Shown piece after piece: positions 36,060-47,400 of a stretch of 64,000 bases of DNA; within the stretch, counting starts at the first letter, position 1, and every line of letters starts with the position of its first letter. Source of the DNA: Diphasiastrum complanatum (Eukaryota; Streptophyta; Lycopodiopsida; Lycopodiales; Lycopodiaceae); NCBI GenBank assembly GCA_029204225.1, contig CM055095.1:25898503-25962502 (forward strand). Reading direction: 5' to 3'. The translations under genes and the position numbers were made by a program. Under the pieces are notes generated by a model. It was not told the origin of the DNA and did no database searches. It worked only from the letters and a program-made list of their open reading frames with translations.

Positions 36060-37001
36060 GTGGAAGGTACAAACTTGGCTTTACTCACATGTTTTGGTGC
36101 ATCTTCTTGTGTAGATGATTTTATGCATATGGATGGTTATCTTCATGAAATGGATGTCATTTATGGTTCTGGAAAACAGGTTTTGGACAATGGTTTTGAT
36201 GGTCAAGAGGAAGATCAAGAGGTTGATCTTAATGAGCTTCATCAACACCAATTGAAAATTGGCAATTTGGAGCTAGTCAAGAGCATCAAAGAAGAATCAA
36301 ATGGCCAAGGCACTAAGGATATATTTTTGCAGGTTATTGAAGACTCAAGTAAAGGCAAAGGAGCAGCAAGGATGTCTTGTTCAAACCTAATTTACTCATC
36401 TAACTTTATGTTTGAGCTATGTTATGTCAATGTGTGGAAATTGTCAAAATTTGGTGAATCTATGATCATCTTTTTGTATCCAATGGATCTTGAAGAAGGA
36501 CTAGTGCTACCTACTAGTTATGTGGAGTCTTATGGAGCTGGCTTAGCATCATTGTTGTACTCTTTTACTCATGGATTTCCAAGGCTTGATGGTTCTTCAT
36601 GGCAAGAAGGCAATGGAGGCTCAGTCATAGTGGATTTTGACACATACATTTCACAAGAAGTGAAATATGGAGAAGACATGCAAACAAGCATTCATCACTT
36701 TCATTTGTTACATGTTTGCTCCTGTTTTACAGAGATTTCAAAGGTGGAAACATGGAGGAATCATTCCATTCCCATTCTATGTTATTCTTCATTTACTAGT
36801 TTCATTTTAGAATGTAAAATTGATGTAAGAAATAGTGAAACATCCAATATGGATGCTATTATCTGTATCAATTATGAAGTTTATTGTTTTGTACATATTA
36901 GGATCATTGAGAGGAGATCTATCCTTAATATGGAAATCATTCTTAAGTTAATTCAAAAAAGTGTTGTAAAACTAGCAAGTAAAGTTGAAGAGGGAGTGTG
37001 A
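36060..37001 (+). mobile_element. 313-codon open stretch in the copia element where RT/RNase H would be expected
   Basis: The stretch runs from just after the integrase tail (PRRSSRQREKP) to the polypurine tract and encodes an acidic N-terminal half (GQEEDQEVDLNELHQHQ) and a hydrophobic, aromatic-rich second half (VDFDTYISQEVKYGEDM, IICINYEVYCFVHIRIIERR). It has no RT, RNase H or other motif that I recognise. Its length in A/T-rich DNA suggests recent coding, perhaps host sequence captured by a non-autonomous copia, or an unfamiliar element ORF. Function unknown. Confidence 0.5.
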
Positions 37002-37530
37002 AAATTGTCAACTTTTCCTAGCTAGTTTAAGGCCAAATTTGGTATTTTTGGCACATAGTTTTGGATTTAACCTTTTACACGTGTGGAAGAGGCCTAGATA
37101 CTTTTATTTTAGTATATGTTTCAAATTGAAGAAGTCTCAAACTTCAGGACCTTCGAAATGACACCAAAATCATGTTATTTGGACATATAGGCCAAAATTG
37201 ACTATTTTAGGCTACTGGTGCCCTAAAATTGGGTCCTAAGTTTTAGAGAGAGGAGAGAGAGTCATCTCTCTCACCTATATTAGGCTGAAATTCATGGAGA
37301 ACAGGTTGGAGAAACCTATTGTATGATTCATTGAGATCAATAGATCATTGTCATTGTTTCTTCCCCATTGAGAGCATTGTCTTGTGTATTGTCTTCAAGC
37401 TTTTGTGTATGATCTTAAGAGGTTTCCAAAAGTAGTAGGCTGCTATTGGGCACCCTGTTTGCTGTTATTTTTGGCTTCCATCAGTACCTTTTATTAGTTT
37501 CTTTTGTCTCTTGAATGCATTGTCAAGTTC
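36997..37530 (+). mobile_element. Probable 3' LTR of the split copia element
   Basis: It begins TGTGAAAATTGTCAAC directly after the purine run GAAGAGGGAG, the usual copia arrangement. It contains a purine-rich GAGAGAGGAGAGAGAG segment and a TTCATTGAGATCAATAGATC region like an R/U5. The right end (about 37530, near GTGTATCA) is uncertain. Confidence 0.6.
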
Positions 37531-37569
37531 ATGTGTATCAAAGGTAGCATTAGGATGCTTTGCCATTTC

Positions 37570-38000
37570 TTGCTTTTGTAGCTTGTTGTGCAAAGATCTT
37601 AGCCAAGTATTTTGGGAGTTTGGATCCATTCAAGATCCACTTTTTTCACACTATACAAGCCTTGAAAACCTATGTTCTTGTCAATAAATCATTAATTTGG
37701 CATTATAGATTAAGACACTTGAATCATACATCTATGCCGAACATGTCCAGACAATCCTTAGTACTTGATCTCGACTATCTAGCCAACAAAGTTGACCTCC
37801 CCATCTGTCATAGCTGCATCCTTGGAAAACAAACTAGGATTCCTTTTAGATCAAGTCATAGACATGCAGCAAAAGATGTTCTAGATGTCGTTCATTCATA
37901 TATATGTGGTCCAATGCAAACGTTGTTGTTGCTTGATGCAAAGTATTTCATTATCTTCATTGACAAATATTCTAGAAGAATATTTGTTTATTTTATTTAG
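37570..38000 (+). mobile_element. Copia fragment: GAG-pre-integrase and start of integrase
   Basis: The translation shows WHYRLRHLNH...CHSCILGKQTRIPF, the HHCC zinc-binding pre-integrase domain, followed by VVHSYICGPMQT and FIIFIDKYSRRIFVYF at the start of the integrase core. It is a separate copia from the one at 25.3/36 kb, because that domain lies upstream of the integrase already present there. Short fossil. Confidence 0.85.
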
Positions 38001-39780
38001 ACATTCATCTTGAGTCCTAAGAGGTGTTGACACATGTCATAAAGTGTAGAAGTGCAAAATTTCAAGTGGTGCACCATTGGTCAAAAACTCATCACATTGA
38101 CTTTTGAGGTCCAATCAAATCTTGAGGTACAAACAATGGATCCAATCATTTTTAGAGGTCACCACATGCCTAATGGAGTAGGAGCTTGAGCTACCACTAT
38201 ATGGATGTGGAGTTTCATTTTTTATTTCTCTTGATTGTGTGATCCAAAATTGCTAATCTAGATCAAGAAATTGATGACTAGTTTTGCAATAGATTGGTAG
38301 ATCAATCAATCACTCACTCTTGGAGTCTTTGGCTCATTCCTAAGTACTGTACTTTTATATCACACTCACAAATTCACTTTTTCAAAAATTAAAGATGATA
38401 CTTTTGGGGAAATTGCTCATATTCGAGGTGATGCTATTATTGCAACTGGAAACCTTCAAAATCATGAAAGCATCTAATTTTCAAACTTGAAATCTTTATG
38501 CCGATGCATTCAACCAAATAGGATAATGGATTGGATACAAAACATTAAGCAGACGATTCGACAATAGATCATTGGCATTAGGCTTTAAGCCAATAAAAGT
38601 AGGGAATGATGCATTTGATGTTCAACCTACAATTTTAGTGACAACAAGATTAGCATCCTAATGTGATTGTGTTGGCTAGATTGATAATTTCATCATTCAA
38701 CTATCAATAAGTTGCCCGGCTACCTTGGTAGTTGTTTCTTTGTGGAAAGTTGTATGTGTGATGGCAGAAGATGAAAGATAAGCCAAAGGACCAAATTCTG
38801 TGGAAGTCATATTTTAGGCTTTTTCCATCAAGCTTAGATAATTAGGAGCGTTATTGAGAATTTATCAAGTTGTAGATGGGAGAGAAAACACGATAAATGA
38901 ATAAAATAATCTTCAAAAGATTTGGCTCATTTTGCTTTGAAGGATTGTTTGGCTTTACTAAGATGCACAAGCTTCATAAAGATAGTCAGTTGAAAGTAAA
39001 AGGGACAAATGTTACGCCTCTGAAAAAAATTGTTTTAAAAAAAAAATTAGCACACCAATCATCTGTAAAAAAGAGTTGATCTTATTAAAGCCTCTAACTC
39101 GACAAATTAAAGGTTGTCTAGTTCTTTCAAAGAAATCAAGGGGCAAGCAAATATATCTAATTTAGAAACATAAATCATTTATCATGGATGGATCAAAATT
39201 TTCTAATGCATAAAAAAAAAAAGTTTGTCTTTCTTAAGTGAGAATGGGAGATCTATCGAAGGGTGATCCCAACAAAAAGAAATTGCGTAGAACCACCTCA
39301 AACTATCAAGATAAGAGAGATTGGATGATCTTTGAAACCCATATATCATTTTATGATGGAAAAGCATGTGAAAGTCGTCATTTAAATTTTGAAAATTTAT
39401 GTTATTGCTTGGATGAGTGACTTTGTATGAGACTAGATCATGCATGTCTTATTTGACGATGATTTGATAACCTCTGGCTCCAAAGTGGTGTTTTGGCTCG
39501 AGGTGACAAAGATACCAAATGATCATAGTTTTGTTGGTAAATCGGCACTACCATAGATGTTTCATGGGATCCCATAGAATTGAACCTAGGTGGTCAAGCC
39601 CAACTCAAGAACGATACACCAGCTCACCAGGTGTGGGACACGGTTCCTCAATTGTAAATGCATATACAAGAATGCAAAGAAATTAACCTCCAATGTTAAG
39701 GGTGTAGACTTTAGTACATGTACCTTTTGCAGAGAGTGGCATAATGACTCGTTTGTTGGATTGACCATTAACTTCATAAT
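38001..39780. other. No recognisable gene
   Basis: A/T-rich DNA with short random frames. Nothing supports a gene. The last part (39590-39700) leads into the CATCGCTGGCCAG repeat. Confidence 0.4.
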
Positions 39781-39861
39781 ACATCTGGTCAGCGATGGCT
39801 TCATACATCTGGCCAGCGATGGCTTCATACTACATCTGGTCAGCGATGGCTTGCCTAAAGA
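39781..39861 (-). repeat. Tandem AGCGATGGCTTCATACATCTGG-type repeat
   Basis: Three units of about 27 bp containing CATCGCTGGCCAGATGTA (read on minus), ending in GCCTAAAGACAT. A near-identical stretch in the opposite orientation lies at 58052-58118 inside the WRKY intron. Confidence 0.85.
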
Positions 39862-40400
39862 CATTTATTAACTTTGATATGCTCTCAAAGTTAATAAATG
39901 TTTATGAGATTCTAAGTATTATATTTGTCTCCATTGAACCCAGATCATTAATTTGGTAGTATGCTTCTTGGTTTCCAAGGGGAGCCTTGAACTTGGGACC
40001 AAGGACACTTTGGATGCCAAGCTAAACAAGCCAACCGCCTTCGGTCATTTGGTAGCATGGATGAGGATTCTCTATAATCCCTAATCCTCCATAAGTAGTG
40101 CCCTACGAGAATTAAACAAGAGTTTGATTGTGTGTTTTCCAATATAGCTACATATTGGCATCCCTTCTACGGTGTAGAATCAGCCAGAAGAAAGAACATT
40201 GCATCAAAGATCGATCACGTCAAGCCTAACGGATCTTGCAAGATTTATTTCAGTTGGTAACAAATGAGAGTATAACTTTCTATGGAATTATGGAGACTAA
40301 ACAAAATTCACCATCAAAGATAAGTACGAAGTACAAGGATGAGAAATGTGATTTATCAGTTGAATGTGAGAAGTATATTACCTCGAATCAGATATTCTGA
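39862..40400. other. No recognisable gene
   Basis: Unassigned A/T-rich DNA before a tandem repeat region. Confidence 0.4.
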
Positions 40401-40856
40401 TATACAATCATACTCGAGGAGAATCGAAGCACATCAGGCCTATCTTGGAGCACTTTGACACAGAAAGCTTTACATCAAAGAGTTTAAGTGTGAGGTTTTC
40501 TAAACAAAATCATGGAACTGACTGTCTGGAACAGAGCTTTACACCAAAGAGCTTTGCATATTCTCATGTGATCTCGCAACAAATGCAGATGATTAATAAT
40601 CTATTTTGTCCATATTTATCAAAGTGTGGTCACATTTTTTTGAGATGATAGTCTTACTTATGATTGTACTCAAGGAGAATGAAAGCATATAAGGCCTATC
40701 TTGGAGCATTCTGAGACAGAAAGCTTCATGCCAAAGAGTTGGAAGTGAAAGTTTTTGAACAAAATGATGGAACTGGCTAAAGCATTTTGAGAACGGAAAG
40801 CTTTACATCAAAGAGTCAAAGTGTGAGTTTCTGCAGAGAATTATGGAACAATTGGC
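40401..40856 (+). repeat. Degenerate tandem repeat (about 256-bp period plus a partial third unit)
   Basis: The block CCTATCTTGGAGCA, then ACAGAAAGCTT, then CAAAGAGT, then CAAAAT.ATGGAACTG appears from about 40439 and again from about 40696. The core GAAAGCTTTACATCAAAGAG recurs near 40797. Moderately diverged, hence old. Confidence 0.75.
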
Positions 40857-41493
40857 CATTGTCACTGCATATCATAACACAGAATTGAGATTAATCACTG
40901 CATGGTCAAGAAGGCACAAAGAGTGGCCTAGTTATAAAACCTTTCAAGTGATGAAAGTTTTTCGTTACTTTAATATATGTTTCATAAATTTTATTAATTT
41001 CTTAGAGAATATGCAAAGATCTGCATCACCTCTAAAAGAAACTATATAGTAGGGAGTGAAAAAAATCAATAAGCACAGTGAAGTCAGTGTACCAGTTCAA
41101 TCAATAGATTAAACGACCAAAGTTCTTGAGACTTTGAAATGCTTCATGTCTACAGCACTACTTTGCATGTGATTGATCTAAGTAAGCCGCTTTTGGCGAA
41201 AACAAATACTACTCGATAGAATACTCCTCATTTCATTGAAATCGATCAAAATTTAAAAATGAAGAGCTAGCAATTTGCCTGATCATCTTCTACATCCTCA
41301 TTATAATGAGGACTACAATAGATTACAAGATCTAAGCAGAGTACATGAATTGGGAAACCTCATACCTTATAGAGGTTGAACTGCTGTCTTATCCATAATT
41401 CACATCCTTTCTTTCAACTTAGGCAGATGACCAAATTACAATAGTGCATTGGGTATAATAATAAATTACAGCTTCTTCATGATTAAAAACACA
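40857..41493 (-). other. 3' flank of the WRKY gene
   Basis: No other gene is seen. On the minus strand, AATTTATTATTATACCC just past the stop codon (41449-41468) could serve as a poly(A) region. The exact 3' end of the transcript is not determinable. Confidence 0.4.
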
Positions 41494-44400
41494 CTACAGC
41501 AAGATTCTTGTACCACTGGCATCATGGAAAGATGGGTTTTTACTTTGATGGGTCATAGAGTTTCCGGTCATGTATTCATCCCCTTGCTCTTGCTTGAGTT
41601 GCATGCTTGTTGTAGTTCCAGCTGTTGGTTGAGAAAAAGGAATCATGGAACCAAGAAAATTTTCAGCACCAGCTGAAGCATTGTTTACCCCAGCAGAGGA
41701 TGATGAAACACCTGTTCCCCCTGCCTCTCTAACTTTGAAATCCAAACTTGACCTTTCCCCCGTGTTACCATATTGTATAGAAGACAAAGTTCTAGCCCCT
41801 AGAGTATCCTCTGTCTTTGGAGCCATCAAATTTACATTTGCAAAACTCGGCCCTTGTCCTTGAAGAGAAGCAGTTGATAAGGAGAGTGTACTTGACATAT
41901 CCACAGGAGTTTGCGTTCCAGCTGCAGCACCAGTCCCCATGCTGTCGTGACTGCTACCTCTTGCTACAGGAACGTCGTGATTATGTTTTCCCTCATACGT
42001 TGTAATTACAGCATTTGGATCGGTTGGAGCTCGTTCAACATGCTTCCGAACAGGACACCCGAGATTAGTGCATTTGTAGTAGCTCCTACAAAATGGAAAT
42101 GAGAGTTGGTGTCAGTCACCTACTTGCTCAGTAAGGGGAAATGAAAGAATCGAGTGTCAAAAGCAATGCAAGGGCTCCAAAAAATTTGTACAGTTTAATT
42201 ATGATTGCAAATAACATGTACCTTGGATGAGGATTTCCTTTTACAACTTTCTGCCCATACTTCCGCCAGCGATACCCATCATCAAGAATATCAACATCAC
42301 TCGTTGTCTGCACAACCACCCTGGGCTCTCGAATTGTTCTAGGTACCAGAAGAGCATCTTTTGGAGACTTGTCTTTCTTCCTGATGTTAAGAAATACAAT
42401 CATAAACCCTCAGCCATAAAAGTGTAAAGTCTCGAACTGTAATATAGCAAAAATTACTGATACAAGATGAGAAGGCCATAAGTTTGTGACCTGCGCTTGC
42501 CATCGGGGTCATCATCATCTCCGGAATACTTGCTGCTCGCCTCATCATTACTTGTTGAAGGCGACAACGCTTCTGACATACCATTTGCAAGAGCTCTAGT
42601 CTGCTCTTGCATCTTTGATGATAGATCACCTTCTGTGAAACCAGACCCATGTGCACCAGACCCATGTGCACCAGACACCTTGCTTCCCCCCGTCTTGTTC
42701 AAACCAGATGATGCACCATCCCGTCCATTTAATATATTATTGTTAGCAGCAGTTGCTGCAGTCCTACGAGTTGCCTGAGGCTTGGGATGATTGTGTTCAC
42801 CCCTGTAGATTATCTCTGTAATTTGACCATCAAAAGATTGCTCTACTATTTTCTTCATTGGACAATTTGCATGGGTGCACTTGTAGTAACTTCTTGGATT
42901 CTCGCTACCTTTCACCTGCTTTTGTCCATATTTTCTCCAGTTATAACCATCATGAGAGGGCTTTCCTGTGTGGGTAGGAGCTGCAGCTACAGCTCGAAGC
43001 TGTGCTTTTTCTTCTAAAAGATTTGATTCTGGACTTGCAAGCTGCAACTTTTGGGCATAATCTGGAGGTCTTGATTGTATGGGTACAACTCTCGCAGGTT
43101 CCGTCAATGGAATCACAGACATTGCAGAGGTGGTAGAAGTCATGGAGACAGATGGTAATATACCTGTTGTGCTACTGACTTTTGCTTGTGCTTGTGACTG
43201 TGCATGTATTTGTACCTGTGCCCTTGCCTGAACCTGGACTTGTGCTAGAGCTTGCTGATGTGACACCCCAAAAGATGCCTGCACATGATAACTCCAGTAT
43301 TCAGTAAGCCAATAAGCACTACGGTACTAAGATAAATCTTGGCACATCGTAATTCAGAGGTTTTCGCATACATGAGTAAAAGAACACATCAAAAAACGTT
43401 TTACTGCTTCCCTGGATCTTGAAACCAAATTATTTGCAGATAAAGTCATGGACCAAATCATAACAAGCCATTCAGCAACATACTGTTTAGCATAGTAGAT
43501 TGGTTTAGGAAAAACATAAGGTCATAACCTGAATGATTACTTCTAGCATAATATTTTATCCCCCCAAGCCCCTGGGTTCATTCAGTATGTAAGGAAAAAA
43601 AAATCAGATAATACGAAGTGATTTTTTTAAGACCGAGCCCAAGCTACCCATTTTGGTATATGCAGAAATGGCAGGGAGGTGTATTTCACATTATTTCCAT
43701 CTCAGATTGATATTTAGACATCAACTTCAATTCGACAACAGCGAAACAAAGAAGACTTTAAGGGTTTTAATATTACAGCCATCATCTTCAACTCAACAAC
43801 AGCGAAACAGAAAGACTGACAGGGCTCCTTGTTAACATTGGATGTTGAATTGAAAGAAAAATTGTCGATTAATTGTTGATGAAGATGGATCCTCAACTTC
43901 ATCAGCTGAAAAGGAGTCTTGATAATGTATCAAGTACTGAATTGAGGAAAGCTCGTGAAAACGCTTTAGAATGCTTCTATGATTGACAGGAGCAGAACGT
44001 GGAATTTTCAAGACATTAGGGCTCATAGGGGAATTAGTTTGTCAGCTTTGTTGTTTCCAAACCTTGTTTGACATTTCTTGTGTTCCATTGTAGATTAGTC
44101 CATTCTCCGCCATTTTAGGGCGCAGTCCTTTTTGTCATTGATAGACAGGAGAATTGTCAATTTATTGTTGACTCATTTCCAAACAAATTGTATCTAGTGC
44201 TTGATAGTAATTTAACAGGATAATAAAAACAATTGAAGATATATAAGGCACAGGAATTCTGTTAAAACTTAACATCAGTATATTTTGTCTATAGCATTTT
44301 AGCAAAACTATTACCGGATAAATCTGACATAGTTGGCCTCATAGCAAGGTCCAAAACACCCGCTAGTTGCTTATTGCACAATTGAGTTCACATATTTCGT

Positions 44401-47400
44401 TAAGATAGATTCCTTCAACAAAAATGTTAGGAGGTTCATACAAAAAGCTATCAAAATCAAGAAGATCAAGAACAATTAAGCCATCAATGGCTATTCTAGC
44501 ATGCTTAGCTTTACACAACATGATAGGACAACCAAAAAGAAAAAATATTTGCATATATTAAAATTCATAAGAGAAAATAAAAATCTGCTAAATAAACAGC
44601 ACAATTAGTACCCTTGAGAATACCCATCCTACGTTTATAAGTGCAGCCAAGAAAAAGCGTCGTCAAATTTATAGTGAATTTTTTCTCGTCTAAATTGGCA
44701 GCTTGCCTTTTGCTTTTAAGCCAACGACACTCAAAATCCCCAAAAGAAAAATCAGCTTTCAAAGTTTTGGAACAAGAAGAGCATCTTAAACTAGCTTTTC
44801 ACTACAAAACTTCAAATCTTTCTTATTACAGAATTGGTATATAGTGAAGTCACAGGTTTGAAGAAGCATAAATTGAGTTTTCTCCTTCTATTGTACAAGA
44901 AAGGTTGAAAAACTGTAAATACAACAAAAATAAAATCATTTAACATCCAACTATAATTCACAAGAGCATCTATATCCTTAGGTTTAGCCAAGTTCATAGA
45001 TTGAATGAAGCAAGGTTTTAAAAGCAAATACTTTATCACTTAGAAAGGTCATTAAGAATATTTTCAATAATGAAATTTCCACACACAATACAAGAAAAGA
45101 AGATTTGGGTATAGATGAAGCATAGTTGCCCGTTCCGGAACGGAACGCGTTCCAGAACACGTTCTGTTCTGGAACTTGAGCAAAATAAAATAAAAAAAAT
45201 ACGTATTTTTTAACAAAGGATTTCTGCAGCCAACGACCCAAGCACAAATACTGGCAGCAGGTCTTCTACTTCGCGGGGCTTACGTAGTTCTTTTTCATTT
45301 AGTGATGGTCACGGCAAGCAAAGAACTAGTTTTCAGATGGGAAAATGAGAAAGATGCTGAAAAAGGGAATTCTGTGGATGTCAAAGATACATCTGTTTTC
45401 CGTCTGGCTACCCTAAGAAAACCTGAAGCGTCAGTATTTGTGCTTGGGTCGTTTGGCTACTATGGAAAGAAGGTGATTTATCTTGCCTTCGAACAATCTT
45501 TAGCCAGGTAAGCTCTCGAATCTTTACTTTTTGAATGTATGGCTGAAAAGCAAATGGATTACAATGTTCTCGAGTATAATTCCAGTTGCAGCCTCCAACA
45601 CTGTGCACTTGTGCTTCTGTTGTCACACAGCTCTGTTCACAAAGCATCCTTCCACTCACAAACCCGAGAATGGGACTTGACAGTTTTCGGAGGCTCTGAC
45701 TTCTCTTTTGGAAGGATTGTAGTTTCAGGCTTGAATACCTGTTTTTCTAAATTAAGAAAAGAAAAAAACGTTCCGACCCAGTACATTCCGGAACATACAG
45801 TATGTTCCGACCCAAAAGGGTCGGAAACGGGTTCTAAGAGATGAAGCATAATTGCATCTGTTCAGGAATGCATTCTTGAATTATGGTTAAAAAAATTTGA
45901 TTTTTAAATGTGTAAAATATTTTAATTTCTTCAAAAAGAATTCCTGCTGTTATTTAAAGTTCTTTTTTTAAAGCTTTGACTGTTCCTTTTGGATCTTCAG
46001 ACAAAAAACCATAGAATTAATGAACCGTCGATGGTTCACCACGGTTCTGAGAACCGTACGGTTCACAAAAAATTTTGCATGGAACCGTGGTGAACCGTAC
46101 AGTTAATTAATTAATTGATTGATTGATTTTTTTTTGTTTCCCACCCCCAAAAATAGTCCAAAAAAATGCCAAAAAAATCTGACATCTGTGAAATCTCGTT
46201 CAATCTGTGAAATCATTTGTGAAATCTGTGTGAAATCTGTGAAATCTGGTTCAATCTGTGAAATCATTTGTGAAATCAGATCCAAAAATCTGTGAAATCT
46301 GGTTCAATCTGTGAAATCATTTGTGAAATCAGAGGACCAATTTGTGAAATCTGTGAAATTTATGAAATGAGGACCAAAAATGACTTGGGAGGGGTTTTGG
46401 GGAGAAATTGGGAAAATAATAATTAATTAACTACAGGAACCGTACCACGGTTCATGAACCGTGGTACGCTTCCCACCACGGTTCCCAGGACCCACGGTTC
46501 TGAGAAATGTGGGTTCTATGCAAAAAACAATGTTATATTAAATTAAATAGCATTCCGAAACGCTTCTTCTGAAATGCAGTTGCAACATAACACATTCTGC
46601 AAGAAGTATTAATGAAGGTTATAAGAATGACAAAACTCTTGATGATTCTTTGTTAGATCCTTACTGAAAAGGGAACATGAAATATAAGTACTTATTGAAG
46701 AATTGAGTTCATTCAATAACAACACCAAAGAGAACTCTGCCAAATTTGTTTGAGCATTTCTCCAAACATGAAATGAGAAAACATTTCCAATACTTTTCTA
46801 TTCATCTCCTTTATGGTGAATGCTCTCTTTCTGACTTAAGATTCCAACGTTTGGTATTAGAGCCAAATAGTTCAGAACTTGGAAGGCTGTCCAGCGCCTT
46901 TTCTCATGCTATCATCGCACTTCAGTGAGGGAGAAATCATTTGCAATCTTATGCTTGCATTATAGGAGGGTGCCTACGGCACAATTGTTGCATTGTAGGA
47001 GGACGCTACAGATCTATCTCTGCACTAGAAGACAGAAGAGATGAAACTTTCTTCAAACTCAAAACAAAGCGATTTGAAACTTTAAATTTCCACTCTATTA
47101 ACCATGAACCCCAAAAGATATCATGGCTACAAGCATCTTCTTGTTGGCTCAAATTTATTGATAGCTAGATAGTAAGTCCAAGTTAGTGTTAAGCTTGGGT
47201 ATTACATAGCTTCAATTTGGTCAATCATCAAAAGTGATTAATTTTATAGTCGAAAGTCCTTGTGTTTTGATGTCAACAACTTGATCAATTGTAGAACAAT
47301 ATATATGTTCTACTTCTCTAGCTTAAATTTTTTCTCTAACAAAATGGTAATGCACTTCAATGTACTTTGTCCTTGCATGTGTCCGGGAATTGCGTTGTGT

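Larger units (their letters stand above)
25299..37530 (+). mobile_element. Ty1/copia element split by gypsy copy A
   Basis: The left part (25299-25817) encodes copia integrase (FIDDFSRYTWVYLL, RSDNGGEYTS, a QQNGVAKRKNRIL-like block) up to SSKKG. The right part (35772 onward) resumes with VFVGYSEVSKAYKVY. A long open stretch (36060-37001), a polypurine-like GAAGAGGGAG and an LTR-like region from 36997 follow. The two parts are separated exactly by copy A and its 5-bp target duplication, so the copia is the older element. No RT/RNase H is seen. The 5' end is missing from the left side. Broken, few breaks within the visible part. Confidence 0.85.

Noticed and set aside
46184-46372. Regular repeat array that might suggest a CRISPR
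   Set aside because: Units are contiguous and short with no unique spacers, in a plant context; it is a minisatellite.
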